Source: Heterohyrax brucei
Taxonomy: Eukaryota > Chordata > Mammalia > Hyracoidea > Procaviidae
NCBI GenBank assembly: GCA_028571685.1
Contig: CM053154.1
Span: 17,144,001-17,208,000 of the forward strand
Length of the DNA stretch: 64,000 bases
Direction of reading: 5' to 3'
Part shown: in pieces, positions 22,575-32,789 of the stretch
How the letters are laid out: every line of letters begins with the position of its first letter
Position numbering within the stretch: position 1 is the first letter of the stretch
Position numbers and translations under genes: made by a program
Notes under the pieces: model-generated
The model's database searches: none
Seen by the model: only the letters and a program-made list of their open reading frames with translations
What the model was told of the DNA's origin: nothing

Positions 22575-23366
22575 GTGAGTATGTAGAGGCTGGAAGAGGT
22601 ACTGTGAGGATGGACTGCAGATGCTTCTCTAGGCTGTCTTAAAATGTAAAACAAAAGTTATCTGACTACTTCCCAAGTCAGTCAGGTTTTCAGATGTGAA
22701 GATCTCTCTTCCCAATTGGCAAAGTAAGCACCTCTGTATCCAATGCCAGATGATACAAACTAGTTCAAAATCCAGCAATGCTACTGCCCTGTTGGCCTCT
22801 GCTGACGGAGCCCAGCCTTAGACAACACTGTGTAAACTACTGCTTTTCTGGTAGAAAAGTGCTGTCCTGTTTGCAGGCTCTGGCTCCCAGGCTAAGAATA
22901 AGGTCCCGCTAAAATTTCCATATCCAACATTGCTTCCCTCACATAGGTGCTGCTGCTTCTGTACAAAGCACGCTGTGGCAGAGATAAAAAGACAGGCCCA
23001 AAGTGGCTAGGTGTACAGAGTTATAAGCCTGACTCTCAAAATACGGCAATTTCGCCTGCCTATCTCATCAGCAGTGCATCGCTAGGCATGACCCAGCTCT
23101 GCCCACCAACTAAGACAGAGAAAAAAAGTTAAAATGGTGCATTTACCGTCAGTCCATGAGAGCCAGGGCTAGCCAGGAGTGGGAATCAGCAAAAGAGAAG
23201 AGGTTTTTCGCTCAGTGGTATGAAGTTCAAATTAACAGCCCTGTGCCATGTCCTGGGGCTCACTAGGTGACCGGAAGGCTCCGTTTGATTATCAGTTCAG
23301 GTCTTGGTTTTCAGAGGGATATAAGGAGACTTGTGCTTAGTCCGCCATCTTGACTGTGCTCCCAAA
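22575..23366 (-). promoter_or_regulatory. L1 5'UTR (internal promoter)
   Basis: About 790 bases upstream of the ORF1 start on the reverse strand. It is the richest non-coding part of the element and includes a YY1-like box at its 5' tip. Internal pol II promoter activity is known for L1 5'UTRs; it is inferred here. Confidence 0.7.
23340..23354 (-). promoter_or_regulatory. YY1-like site at L1 5' tip
   Basis: The reverse complement is GTCAAGATGGCGGAC, containing the AAGATGGCGG core of YY1 sites. In human L1 a YY1 site near the 5' end fixes the start of transcription. Its presence ~12 bases from the end supports a full-length 5' end. Confidence 0.75.
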
Positions 23367-23428
23367 CTGCTAACTTTTTGGTTAGCAGATGTAGGTAGCA
23401 TTCAACCACTACACCACCGGGGTTTAGC
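23367..23428 (-). mobile_element. SINE head piece next to the L1
   Basis: 'aactttttggttagcagatg' and 'caaccactacaccaccgggg' are the reverse 5' part of a short-form SINE. The rest is missing; no matching tail is seen on the far side of the L1. Confidence 0.8.
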
Positions 23429-23799
23429 TTTAAATGTGGAATGCAAGGAGTCTGCTCAGCTCAGCTGCTATCAACACTCTTGAGTTGTAACATTTCACTG
23501 TTTAACTTACCAGCTACCTAGCTTTATCAGAATCTCAAAATGTAATCTTTCTGTTCTACAACTTAATGATTCAAGAAGAAATTTTGCTTATGCTTAACTG
23601 TAATGACTTCGTGATTGTTTCCCTTGTCAGCTCAGTAATCTGTTGGTTTTCATAAGCCCCCCAAAGATTCAGAGATAAAAACATTGCCTAGAGCTTTCTT
23701 TAAAATGTCTGCAATTCTTGCCAATATGTGGACAAGAAATCTGTGAAGAACAAATTACCTTACCCGAAGAGAAGGAAGCACTTCTTTGTAAAATGAAGT
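23429..23799. other. Unique sequence
   Basis: About 370 bases, nothing recognised. Confidence 0.4.
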
Positions 23800-23882
23800 T
23801 TAAAATAAACCAAAACCCCCCACAAACCAACCAACCAACCAACCAACCCTTTGCCGTAGAATTGATTCCCACTCACAGTTTA
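23800..23882 (-). mobile_element. SINE tail with expanded (CCAA)n
   Basis: 'ccgtagaattgattcccactc' is the reverse SINE tail, preceded by six or so 'ccaa' units (23820-23848). The tail-end repeat probably grew by slippage. Confidence 0.75.
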
Positions 23883-24127
23883 AAAATAGGGTTTTGGACT
23901 TTTTTGGGTGCTTGGTTGGAGATATGACACTAGTCTGTCCCCTCTGCGCTTAAAAGAAAAAAAAATAAGACGTCGGTCCTGGTGTTACGCAAAGAAATTT
24001 CAGTTTGGGGGTGGGAAAACACAATCGGTGAGGAAAAATAGTCATCATTGCTACAGGTTTTGAGAATTTGGAATAAAGAAAATAAAACGTAATGTCTTAC
24101 GTTCTGATATTTGCTATTCCCATTTTG

Positions 24128-24286
24128 GAAAGCCAGGTGACATAGTGGTTAAGAGTTAGAGCAGCTACCACAAAAGGCCAACGTTTCAAATCACCAAGCA
24201 CTCTTTATAATGGTATAGGGCCATTCTACTTGTCTTATAGGGTCGTCACGAATCGGAATCTACTCAACAGCAACGGGTTTCATTTT
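24128..24286 (+). mobile_element. SINE, short form, diverged
   Basis: 'gaaagccaggtgacatagtgg' head to 'gggtcgtcacgaatcggaatc' and a T-rich end. The middle is diverged. Confidence 0.88.
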
Positions 24287-25469
24287 ATTGATATTTACAT
24301 TTTGAAATATATACTTTCTTTAGAGCAAGAAGGGGAAAAAATACTGTATTTTGCAGAAAGACTGCCAGCCTACTGTCTAGAGCTATTTAACATTCCCATG
24401 AGGAAAGGGTGTATCATGAAACTTCCTTTGATAGGAAACCATACCTTCTATCCTCTGGCATGTCCCTCAACCACAGAAGAAATCTTTTTTTGTAAAAATA
24501 TCTTGCAGCAGATAAAGAAATAACAAGAAATACAGACTATGGAATGGAGGGCACCCAAGTATTCCCCAGAATCCTTTGCAGAGCTGAGACCATCTTGAGA
24601 AGAAACACACACTGTAATCTTTAATGCTTTTATTTTTTCCTGATGAAAGTTTAAAAATCTTGATATGGAGACCAAAATTATCTAAGCAAAATTAATTTGT
24701 TAAATTAGAAAGGGGGGAAAAAAGAAACAGGTTGTCATTTGAAATAATGAATACTACGACATAGTGACTACATGTTAAGTCCTAGTCTTAAGAACACAGA
24801 TATACCCACAGGGATTTGTATTCAAGTTCTATGCTAGCTGAGAGCATTCTTCTCTCAAAAGAAGTGGGAAGCATATAAGACAATCTTTTTTCTCGCCTCT
24901 CCACAAGCTGTGAACCGTAAGTCTGAATCTGTAACTTAGACTGGATATGGTTATAAAGCCTCTCTCTGCTGTGTCTGTCTGCCCTGGGAAGTAGTTCCTC
25001 CCAGGCCCTGGCTAAACACACTGGCATGTCCCTGACTTTTCTGGACACACTTAATAAAAACTGTTCTCTTGTCACTTCAAGTAGTAAGTCATGGTCTTGG
25101 TTTAAGAGTTAAAATATCTACCTTCAGTAAGGTCGAAACATAAAATTCTGCTTTAACATTAAGTAATAACATTAAACTTTCAATCTCAAAATGCACATCC
25201 TGTCCCTGGCTCAGGCCTGCCCAAATGGGTATCTTGCAAGCAGAGGAAGCAGCATATGCTTCTGGGCTTTTCTCTTACCTAGGGCTGCTCCTCCTTCTGA
25301 CTGGGAGACTCTTGTAACCAGATCTTGGATTCTCAGTAACCACAGGGTTGGAGGGCAAGGAGGAGGAAGGGATTAGAGAGAACAGTTCTTACTTTCCAGG
25401 TACTGGGGTGGTGATTTAGATTCTGAGTTTTCTAGGTTCAATTTGTGTTTAAAGTGACTGACTTGGGGC
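24287..25469. other. Unique sequence (about 1.2 kb)
   Basis: No SINE. Several short frames without domains. Nothing recognised. Confidence 0.4.
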
Positions 25470-25602
25470 AGAAGTTCGGGTGGCATGGTGGTGAAGAGCC
25501 CAGTCAAAAGACTGGCAGTTCAAACCCATCAGCTGCTCCTTGGAAACCCTATGTGGGCAGTTCTGTTCTGTCCTATAGAGTTACTATGAGTTGTTTAAGG
25601 GA
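25470..25602 (+). mobile_element. SINE, short form, 3' truncated
   Basis: 'gggtggcatggtggtgaag', 'ctccttggaaaccctatg', 'gttactatgagttg'. The last ~25 bases are replaced by unrelated sequence. Confidence 0.85.
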
Positions 25603-27486
25603 TTGGTAGTTGTCAGAGACACTCCCCCCACTCCACCCCGACCCCACCTTCCACCCCTCACTCCCCATCCCTCCACAGGGTGAATCAGTCCAGGTTCCAA
25701 TCAGTTGCTTACTCCTGTCAACAACAGAGTTACCTCCTTCTGTCTGTTGTGGTCCCTGGCTTCCTCCACGGGCATGTTCTGGACAAGATCTAAGGAAACC
25801 CTGAGGCCTTCTAATGCAGGGAACTGTCTTGACCTTCTCATCAAAGCAGCTAGCCAGCCTGTCTCTTCCTCTAGGTGCAAGTCAGAAACTAAGGCCACTC
25901 TGTCCCCCAAGCAACAGTTTTCACACAGCAGGTTCTTGAGGTGGTCTTGCAGAGATTCCTTTCCCTCTGTTTCAAGGGAAGGACAGCACTCGCATTCTGT
26001 CTCCATGGGCATAGGGATGCAACTTATTCATTGCCCTGTGAACCTCTCTCTAAAAGTGCTGTTATTCTTATTTCCAGTGTCCACCATTGTAGACAGACTC
26101 CTATTAAGGGTGAAATACTTAAAGAGTTGTTAAGCTGATATTATTTCACATGCACATTTTTTTCTTTTTAATCCTGTATGGTCATCTGGCATTCATTTTG
26201 CAATTTGGAATTTGCTATTTTTATTGTCTGTAGTCTTAGATGAAATTTCTACCCTAACAGCTCACTGTATCAGTGTTTGCAAGACATTCTGGTTCAGCCT
26301 TAAGACTTCAGAGGAGGCAGATGCGTGTCAGATATTTGATGTTCCAGATTTTTAATATAAGTTACGTGTTGCTGGCATAACCCAAAGGTAATACAAATGT
26401 GATAATGAATTCAATTGTGTAAAATAAACTAGCAGAAAGGCAATGCCCACAAGGCTTATGGTTCTGCTCTTGTCATATTAAGCAAATCAGGACCAAAGAG
26501 GATCTGCTGAGAATGTATTAGATGCAGATATTATTTACTTTTATCAAATAGCCATTGTTTTCACGCCTGTTCTTCTCCTTAGCGCCCTAGCCGCTACCTC
26601 CCCAGAGACTGACTTGTCGATTACACGCTTTTCCTTTCACGCTTACATCAAGGCCAAGGGTAGCTGTGCCAAGCACACTGCAGCACCGTGTTCCCCTTGA
26701 AACAAATAAAATAGACACTCATTTTCAATCTTTTTTTTTTTTGCTGGAAAAGTGACAGGATTAGAAATTAGGCTAAAAACAGAAGCATAAAGAAACATTT
26801 CTCCAGGGCTTTAAACAGTGCTATTTTAACAATGTGCTTTCTGATGGTTAAGCAGTGAGTTCTTTTGTTTACTAAAATACCTCCATCAATTTTTCTCTTA
26901 ATGCCTTTCCTCACCACAACTGACATAATGCTGAAGGACATTTCAGTCCTGAATCTTATCTTTCCTCGTGTTCCTTAGCGTCTGAACAAGCACACACCAT
27001 GGTCATGTGATACTCCTTGTTAGCTGTAACTGAAGCTTCACAGATATAATTAATGGATTATTCCAGCCCTCGCTTCAGTTCTTCAGTTCCCTTTATTTTT
27101 AAAGAGATAAATTTAACAGTAGCGTTACCAGGCTCTAAATACAAAGATGTATTAGAAGAATAAAACCTTGTATGACCTACCATGTGGTTATGGTCGTAAT
27201 AGAATAAAGGACCATCCAGAGAGATATCAAAGTCACCCTGGTTTGATTTTAGCTCTTCCCCTTTGACGACTCCCTGGAGAGTGGAAATCTGCGTTCCGTA
27301 AACTTTTCAGGCCCTTGCTAACTTTGTGAGACTGACAACTCCCCAACTTCTCTCTCATGTCATCCGCAAAATGACCCCTGCAAGAAAATGTATCGCTCAG
27401 GTAATTACTGAAGTCAACTGTATTTCTCCAAATTTTAACCTTCAGGTGCCATGCTGCACTGTATCACTAGCACTGTTGTAGCATTT
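25603..27486. other. SINE-free unique block (about 1.9 kb)
   Basis: The left third is C-rich. Frames of 142 codons (plus) and 103 codons (minus) overlap at 25700-26130 without a recognisable domain. 26140-26720 is AT-rich and looks like conserved non-coding DNA; see that entry. Confidence 0.5.
26140..26720. promoter_or_regulatory. Candidate conserved non-coding element
   Basis: SINE-free, AT-rich and dense in short factor-like motifs: 'cattcattttgcaatttgg', 'gataatgaattcaattg', 'tattattta'. Deep conservation cannot be judged without alignment. Confidence 0.3.
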
Positions 27487-27797
27487 ATGGGGACAGGGAT
27501 GGTTCAGTGGTAGCACTGTCACTTTCCATGTGGGACACTGAGGTTCGATTTCTGGCCAACAAACCCCATGTGGAGCTGTCACCCTTGTGTTGTTGGAGGT
27601 TTGTGTGTTGCTACGATGTTAATGAGGAAGAGTGGCCTGGAGACCCATCTCTGAAAGTTAACTGGTTAGAACTCTATGCAACATAACAGTCCAATCTGCA
27701 ACCAGTCACCCTGACAGCCTTTTGTTTGGTTGTACATGGGGGTCACCATTTGTTGGGGGACATCTGGACTAGTGGCAGCTAACAACAACAATCTAGG
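27487..27797 (+). mobile_element. AfroSINE with tRNA-Gly-like head
   Basis: The head 'tggttcagtggtagcactgtc' resembles box A of tRNA-Gly, and 'ctgaggttcgatttctggcc' resembles its box B. The body continues with 'gtttgtgtgttgctacgatg' and ends 'ggcagctaacaacaacaa', the RTE-type tail. About 310 bp. Probable pol III transcript when active; inference. Confidence 0.88.
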
Positions 27798-28080
27798 ATT
27801 TACTTTTGCAGAATTAAAAAAGGAATCAGTGGTGAATTATGGGTAAATTTTATTTTTTTTTTAGAATTAGCTACTACTTTCTGAGGTATCTACAATGACC
27901 TTGAATTACGATTATAACAAGAAAAAAGTTACTAGAATGAATAGACAAAAAATTAAAATGAACGAAATTGCATTTGGGGGTCTTACATATCCCCAAGTCT
28001 GCTTCAGTTACATTTTAAAATTCAAAACACCTTAATATCTAGAGATCACTATTAGATATTTAAGAAATCTTGTCCCAGTA

Positions 28081-28243
28081 AGAACCTTGGTGGTATAGTG
28101 GTGAAATGCTACAGCAGCTAACCAAAAGGTTGGCAGTTCATATCTACCAAATGCTCCTCAGAAACTCCATGGGGCCGTTCTACTCTGTCCTATAGGGTCA
28201 CTATGAGTTGTAATCAACTCAATCACAGGGGTTTTGGTTTGAG
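28081..28243 (+). mobile_element. SINE, short form
   Basis: 'gaaccttggtggtatagtgg' to 'gggtcactatgagttgtaatc' with T-rich end. Flanks 'gtcccagta' and 'gtcccaata' look like an imperfect target-site duplication. Confidence 0.9.
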
Positions 28244-28353
28244 TTTGTTTTAGTCCCAATAGCCCAGATGTAGCTTTGTAACTGAGTGGAATACATTTTA
28301 ATGGAAATATACTTAATGGAATATATTTTATGTGGAAATACGTAGACTACTAT

Positions 28354-28677
28354 CTATCTGTCAGTTTGTCATCCTGTGGTGGCTTGCATGTTGCTATGAA
28401 GCTGGCAGCTATATGTCAGTGGTATTTCAGATATCAGAATGGTCACCCATGGTAAACAGGCTTCAACAGAGCTTCCAGATTCAGATAGACTGGGAAGGAA
28501 GGCCTAGCAGTCTACTTCAAAAGATCAGCCACTGAAAACCTGTGGATCACAACAGAACGTTATCCGAAACAGTGACGGAAGATGAGCCCCCAAGGTTGGA
28601 AGACCCTACATAATGGAACAAAACTCACCAGTGATCAAAAAGATTGTGCAGAACTTGTGATGTCTTGTTATGACACA
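28354..28677 (+). mobile_element. RTE-derived SINE-like element, left part
   Basis: Starts 'atctgtcagtttgtcatcc', the same 5' end as the RTE at 55711. The following 'gtggcttgcatgttgctatg' also matches 46900. Its end appears at 29236-29287 after a mariner. Confidence 0.75.
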
Positions 28678-29235
28678 TAAGGCCCAACAATTAAGTCCAT
28701 GAACTTAATTGTTTTAAGTGATGTACCTCATCGCTAATTATTACCATAGTCACCTTTGATGTGCCCCCTTTGGGAAGCTATGCACCAACGTTAGCAACTA
28801 GTCTACTCTTGAAAGCAATGTTGGAACTCTTCCTGGACTGGCTGTTGTGCACGGTGTCAAGGTGGCAAGTTCATGAACTTAATTGTCTAGTTGTCCGTGA
28901 GGGAGTTTTTAGCCATAAACAAATAACTGCATTGAAAAATCCTCCCTACTTACCTGACCTGGCCCCGGTGACTTTTTTCTTTACCCAAGGATAAAGGAAA
29001 CGCTGAAAGGAAGACATTAATGACATTCAAGACATCAAGGGTAATATGATGACAGCTCTGATGACCATTCCAGAAAGATTTCCAAAATTTGCTTTGAAGG
29101 GTGGACTAGGCAATAATGTCAGTGCATGGCTTTACAAAGGGAGGACTTTGGAAGTGACCTTAGTGATATTTAGCAATGAGGTATGTAGCACTGTTTCTAC
29201 AATGAATTCAGGAACTTTGCTGGCAGTTCTCGTAC
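28678..29235 (+). mobile_element. mariner, non-autonomous snap-back derivative (copy A)
   Basis: About 557 bp with ends 'ataaggcccaacaattaagt' and complement of 'tacgagaactgccagcaaag'. The only transposase sequence, at about 28930-29160, is the C-terminal part. It includes 'PPYLPDLAPVTFFF', where the family has PPYSPDLAPSDFF with the third catalytic Asp region, and 'ALKGGLGNNVSAW', a decayed form of 'FEGWTRRWHRC'. The left ~185 bases are an inverted, diverged copy of the right ~185. Copy B at 39684 has the same structure. Inserted in an RTE-derived element. Confidence 0.85.
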
Positions 29236-29287
29236 ATATGGTTGTCCTGAGTCACAGCCAACTGATGGCAACTAACAACAATAGTGT
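29236..29287 (+). mobile_element. RTE-type tail, right part of split element
   Basis: 'gagtcacagccaactgatgg' and 'caactaacaacaatag' complete the element whose left part ends at 28677. Confidence 0.65.
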
Positions 29288-30221
29288 GTGAGAACAGTCA
29301 TCAAACAAAAAAAGTAAATACGATAAATGAAGTGCTGTTTTCATTCTCAGTGAGCTGACAGTATGTAAGTACGCTAGACTGTCATCAGGAAACCTCTGCC
29401 TACTCCTGGGTTTGATCAACATTTCTTGCGTCTCAAGCACTGGAGAAGGTATGAGGATGGAATAAACTAGTGTGTAGGGGGAGGGACAAGTATTTAAATA
29501 ACTCCCCAACTATGCAGGCTGACAAAAGTGTTAAATGGAGGCAGAAATGGGACCAAGAAAATTCTAGTTGATTCTGACTGGGGAGATCAAAGACCTTCAT
29601 TGTTACGCTAAAGTGTTTGTGTTTGGGGGTGGTCCCTGCTCCTCCACAAGATACTGACTCTCCCTGGCCATCTGTTTTCTCTTCTGAAAATAGAAATCGA
29701 GTTTTCAAATTTTTAATCACACTGACTGTGAAATTCTAAGAGACTTTGTTCAAAGTGTGACTGGTTATCTTCCTGTGGCCTTTCAAGCCATAGTCTTGTA
29801 CCTCCCACCAGGTGACAAGGTAACTATGGTCCACCAAGTGGATTGGTCAGTTTCGCCTTAAAAGAGAGGCAATTCCAGAACAAGGAGAAGAGCCCGCCAC
29901 CACCAAGGAGGAAGAACAGTCAGGAGCCAGGATTCTGGCATGGCGAAGTTCTCGGGAGCAAAAGACTGACTCAAAGAAACAGAGAAAAAGAGTGTGTGAA
30001 TGACCTGGTCCCTGAAGAGGCTAAGACGTGGTGGCAGGAAAGACCCAGCAGTGTGAGATGGGTAGTGGGCTTCCCAGCCCATTGGGGGAAGATAGCTGAG
30101 TGTTTTAGGGCAGAGCCTGGTGCCCCAGAGAGGTGTGCCTTTGAGCACTGCTGGAAAGAGGCTGTCCTGATGAAAAAACTATACCCTTGGGTGTTCTGAG
30201 TCTGGATTGTAAGCTGTTAAA
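29288..30221. other. Unclassified sequence
   Basis: Contains a 118-codon plus frame (29843-30199) and a 96-codon minus frame over the same bases. Neither has a known domain. The part from about 29830, with an 'aataaac' signal after the SINE at 30222, could be an old retroelement end; a 'tctgacctcctcc' string at about 30491 recurs at 50498. Confidence 0.35.
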
Positions 30222-30362
30222 CAAAACAAAAACAAACCCAGTGCCCTCAAGTCGTTTCTGACTCACAGTGACCCTAATGGGGAGGGTAGAACTGTCCCCT
30301 AGAACTGCCAATCTTTTGGTTAGCAAACATAGCACTTGACCACTGTGCAACCTGTGGCTTCC
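30222..30362 (-). mobile_element. SINE, short form
   Basis: Reverse copy with A/C-rich start, 'cagtgccctcaagtcg', and a small internal deletion in the middle. Interrupts the unclassified sequence. Confidence 0.88.
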
Positions 30363-31647
30363 CTAATAAACCCCACTATCATGACTATGGTCTGTGAGTT
30401 CTGCGTGGCCACTGCAGTGAACTATGGAGCCCAGCAGAGAAGTAAAGAGCTGGTATCAGTAGGTAAAGACGGAAGAGAAGGGAGGTGTGTCTGACCTCCT
30501 CCCCAGCAGGAATCAGCCCTATGCTGTTCACCTTGATTCTCCCTCCTTCTTGTGATGTTAGAGGTTGTCAAACACTAACCCCAGCTGTTTTCACACTGAT
30601 TTTATGGCCCAACAATACAAGGATCCTTTATACCTAATGTTTCTTTCAACTCTTTTGTTCCTTTTCCCTAATCACTCTGTACTATCATTAACAAAAGCAA
30701 ATTCTCAGGTTATACCTCTTCTTTTGGTCCCATCTCCTGACGCCTATTAAACTGTGAAAGCACCTACTTTGCCAACAGAAAATACCCTTGGACTTGAGTT
30801 TGTACAATCAAGCAAATTTGACTCAGAGTTTCCTCTTCTTTGTTATTTCTTAAAGACTTATTAACTAAATGTTAAGTGGGACAGGAAGCAAATAAAAAAT
30901 CTGTGAAACTAGCAGTTTTTATAATTAACAGGTTTGGGCTGTCATTCTAATTTAAAGGTATTCAGGAAACTCATGCTTTCTTTCCAGCCATAGTAATATT
31001 TTCCAAGTTTCTGTAAATTTTACACATTAACCTTGAAGCCCCATGCTTTTCTGACATTCTTTGAATTTTTTAAAATAAAACTGGGGGGTTGGCTGCAAGA
31101 CTGGCTTTTATTAGCATTACACTTTTAGCAAATAACATCCACTTCATTTTCTCTAGAAAAAAAATACTATTGGATTTATTCAAAGAGAAAAGCATCTAGT
31201 CTGTATTTGATCATTTACTCAAGAGGAATACAAGGACGAGTTCATTATATATATATAATTTTATATGTATCATATATATTTATGCCATCTTCCTGTTATT
31301 TATTAAAACACATGTAAAATTAATGTTTTTGTCTATTTACCCATTTAATTTAAAAATATATTTATTGAACTTCTGCCATGTGAAGGGCAAAACATTGTTA
31401 AGCAAAATGACCCATCCTTTCATGTAAATTTACTCTCTTGTTATGACATGGAAATGATTTAGACCTTTAAAAATTCTCCAGAAGTTTCCCAGGCAAGAGA
31501 CTGTTAGCCAAAGCCAAGTGCCGGATACATCTTAATGCTGAAAGGATGATAACTAGCTGGAATGTGAAAGGGAAAAGGAAGCCCAAACAAGGTTTCTCAG
31601 CTTGAGCACGATTGACATTTGGGGCTGGATAGTTCTTTGCTATAAGG
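30363..31647. other. Unique AT-rich block (about 1.3 kb)
   Basis: First ~200 bases may belong to the unclassified element. 30770-31130 is SINE-free and motif-rich ('taattaacagg', 'attctaatttaaagg'). A TA microsatellite lies near 31243-31263. Confidence 0.4.
31243..31263. repeat. Short TA microsatellite
   Basis: 'tatatatatataattttatat' type sequence, imperfect. Confidence 0.8.
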
Positions 31648-31812
31648 GGAAACCCTGGTGACATAGCAGTTAAGTGCTACATCCGCCAACTGAAAGACTG
31701 GCAGTTGAAATCCACCAAGTGCCCCCTGGAACCTCAATGGGGCAGTTCTACTCTGACCTATGGGGTTATATGAATTGGAATTGACTCAAAGGCAGTTAGT
31801 TTTTCTGTTGGG
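31648..31812 (+). mobile_element. SINE, short form
   Basis: 'gaaaccctggtgacatagcag' to 'gaattggaattgactc' with a T-rich end. Complete but diverged. Confidence 0.9.
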
Positions 31813-32222
31813 GGCTGCTTTGTGCTTTACAGGATGCTTAGCAGCATCCCTGGTTTCTACCCACTAGATGCCAGTAACACTGCACCTACTCCCACCCACA
31901 GTCATGACAATTAAAAGTGGCTCCAGGCATTGCCAACTGTTCCCTGAGGAGCAAAGTCATCCCCTGTAGAGGACCATTAAGCTACAATGATTCCCATTCT
32001 GATAACATGCCAGTTTCTACTCAGGAAACTATATTCCCTTTGCTTCTTAGAGATGATAGAAAAACTCATGCACCTTGAGATTTCTTGTAAAGTCAATGCA
32101 ATTCTTGTGCCTCCACATCTGTTATAAGGGGTAGTGACATCATGTGGTCCCTTCTGAAAAGGTACCTACTGGCCCAAAGTCATCAGAGTTAGGATTTGTT
32201 TTCTTAACACAGATGTTCTTGT
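31813..32222. other. Unique sequence
   Basis: About 410 bases, nothing recognised. Confidence 0.4.
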
Positions 32223-32308
32223 TGTCAGACGTTAAGTTGATTCCAACTCACAGTGACACTCTAGGACAGTACAGAAGTCATAGTGACCCTTTAGGGCAGA
32301 ATGGGACA
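32223..32308 (-). mobile_element. SINE with central insert, 3' half of a split copy
   Basis: 'gtcagacgttaagttgattcc' and a partial duplication 'tcatagtgaccctttaggg'. The other half is at 32445-32580. Confidence 0.75.
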
Positions 32309-32444
32309 CCTTGGTGTTGTAGCAGTTAAGCGCTAATTGGTGTTCAAATCCACCAAATGCTCCTTGGAAACTCTATGGGGCAGTTCTACTCTGTGCTATG
32401 GGGTCACTATGAGTTGGAATTGACTTGATGGCAGCGAGTGAGTA
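32309..32444 (+). mobile_element. SINE, short form, nested in another SINE
   Basis: 'caccttggtgttgtagcagtt' to 'gagttggaattgacttgatgg'. A target-site duplication is suggested by 'gggcagaat' on the left and 'gagcagatt' on the right. Confidence 0.85.
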
Positions 32445-32580
32445 GAGCAGATTAGAACTGCCCCATAGGGTGGATGTCATAGGCTGAAATCTTCAAAGAA
32501 GCAGACTACTAGCCTTTTCTCCCACAGAGCGATTCGTGGGTTCGAATGGAAGACCTTTCAGCTAGTACCCCAGCACTTAA
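32445..32580 (-). mobile_element. SINE with central insert, 5' half
   Basis: 'gaactgccccatagggtgg', 'agaagcagactactagcc', 'cagcacttaatcatc' complete the copy begun at 32223. Confidence 0.8.
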
Positions 32581-32652
32581 TCATCATTTTCTACTGTGTT
32601 CTATAGGGTCACTGTGAGTCACAGTCAATTTGAGTTTGGGTTTGGTTTTAAT
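32581..32652 (+). mobile_element. SINE tail, 5' truncated
   Basis: 'ctactgtgttctatagggtc', 'gtgagtcacagtcaatttg', T-rich end. Only the 3' half of a short-form SINE. Confidence 0.8.
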
Positions 32653-32789
32653 AGGGATAGATTTGTACTAGCCCTATTAAACTCCACTATCTGGTGCAGT
32701 CTTGTTGTGACTAGAGTTGTGAACAGTGCCCTCAGGAGCTTAGAAATACAGTGCCCTGGGAGTTAAATCAAGAACTCAGTGTTCTACAT

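Larger units (their letters stand above)
16343..23366 (-). mobile_element. Near full-length L1 LINE
   Basis: A ~7.0-kb retrotransposon lying on the reverse strand. Order from its 5' end: 5'UTR (23366-22575), ORF1 (22574-21620), spacer (21619-21201), ORF2 (21200-17414), 3'UTR (17413-about 16370) and a reverse poly(A) region ending near 16343. ORF2 contains endonuclease, reverse transcriptase with the FADD catalytic box, and the C-terminal cysteine motif. Both ORFs carry several frame breaks, so this copy is dead, but most long frames remain, suggesting a moderately young insertion. I could not find clear target-site duplications. At its 5' end it abuts a SINE head piece. Confidence 0.95.

Noticed and set aside
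23366-23428. SINE split by the L1
   Set aside because: Only the SINE head is present on the right side; no matching SINE tail is found at the L1 left end near 16340, so a simple nested insertion is not supported.
25701-26133. Overlapping 142-codon (plus) and 103-codon (minus) frames
   Set aside because: Open on both strands by composition only; no recognisable domain or exon borders.
27487-27560. Possible tRNA-Gly gene
   Set aside because: Box A and B are tRNA-like but the cloverleaf is not maintained and the sequence runs into a SINE body with RTE tail.
29843-30199. 118-codon plus-strand frame
   Set aside because: Low-complexity start, frame also open on the other strand, and sequence looks like a decayed repeat.
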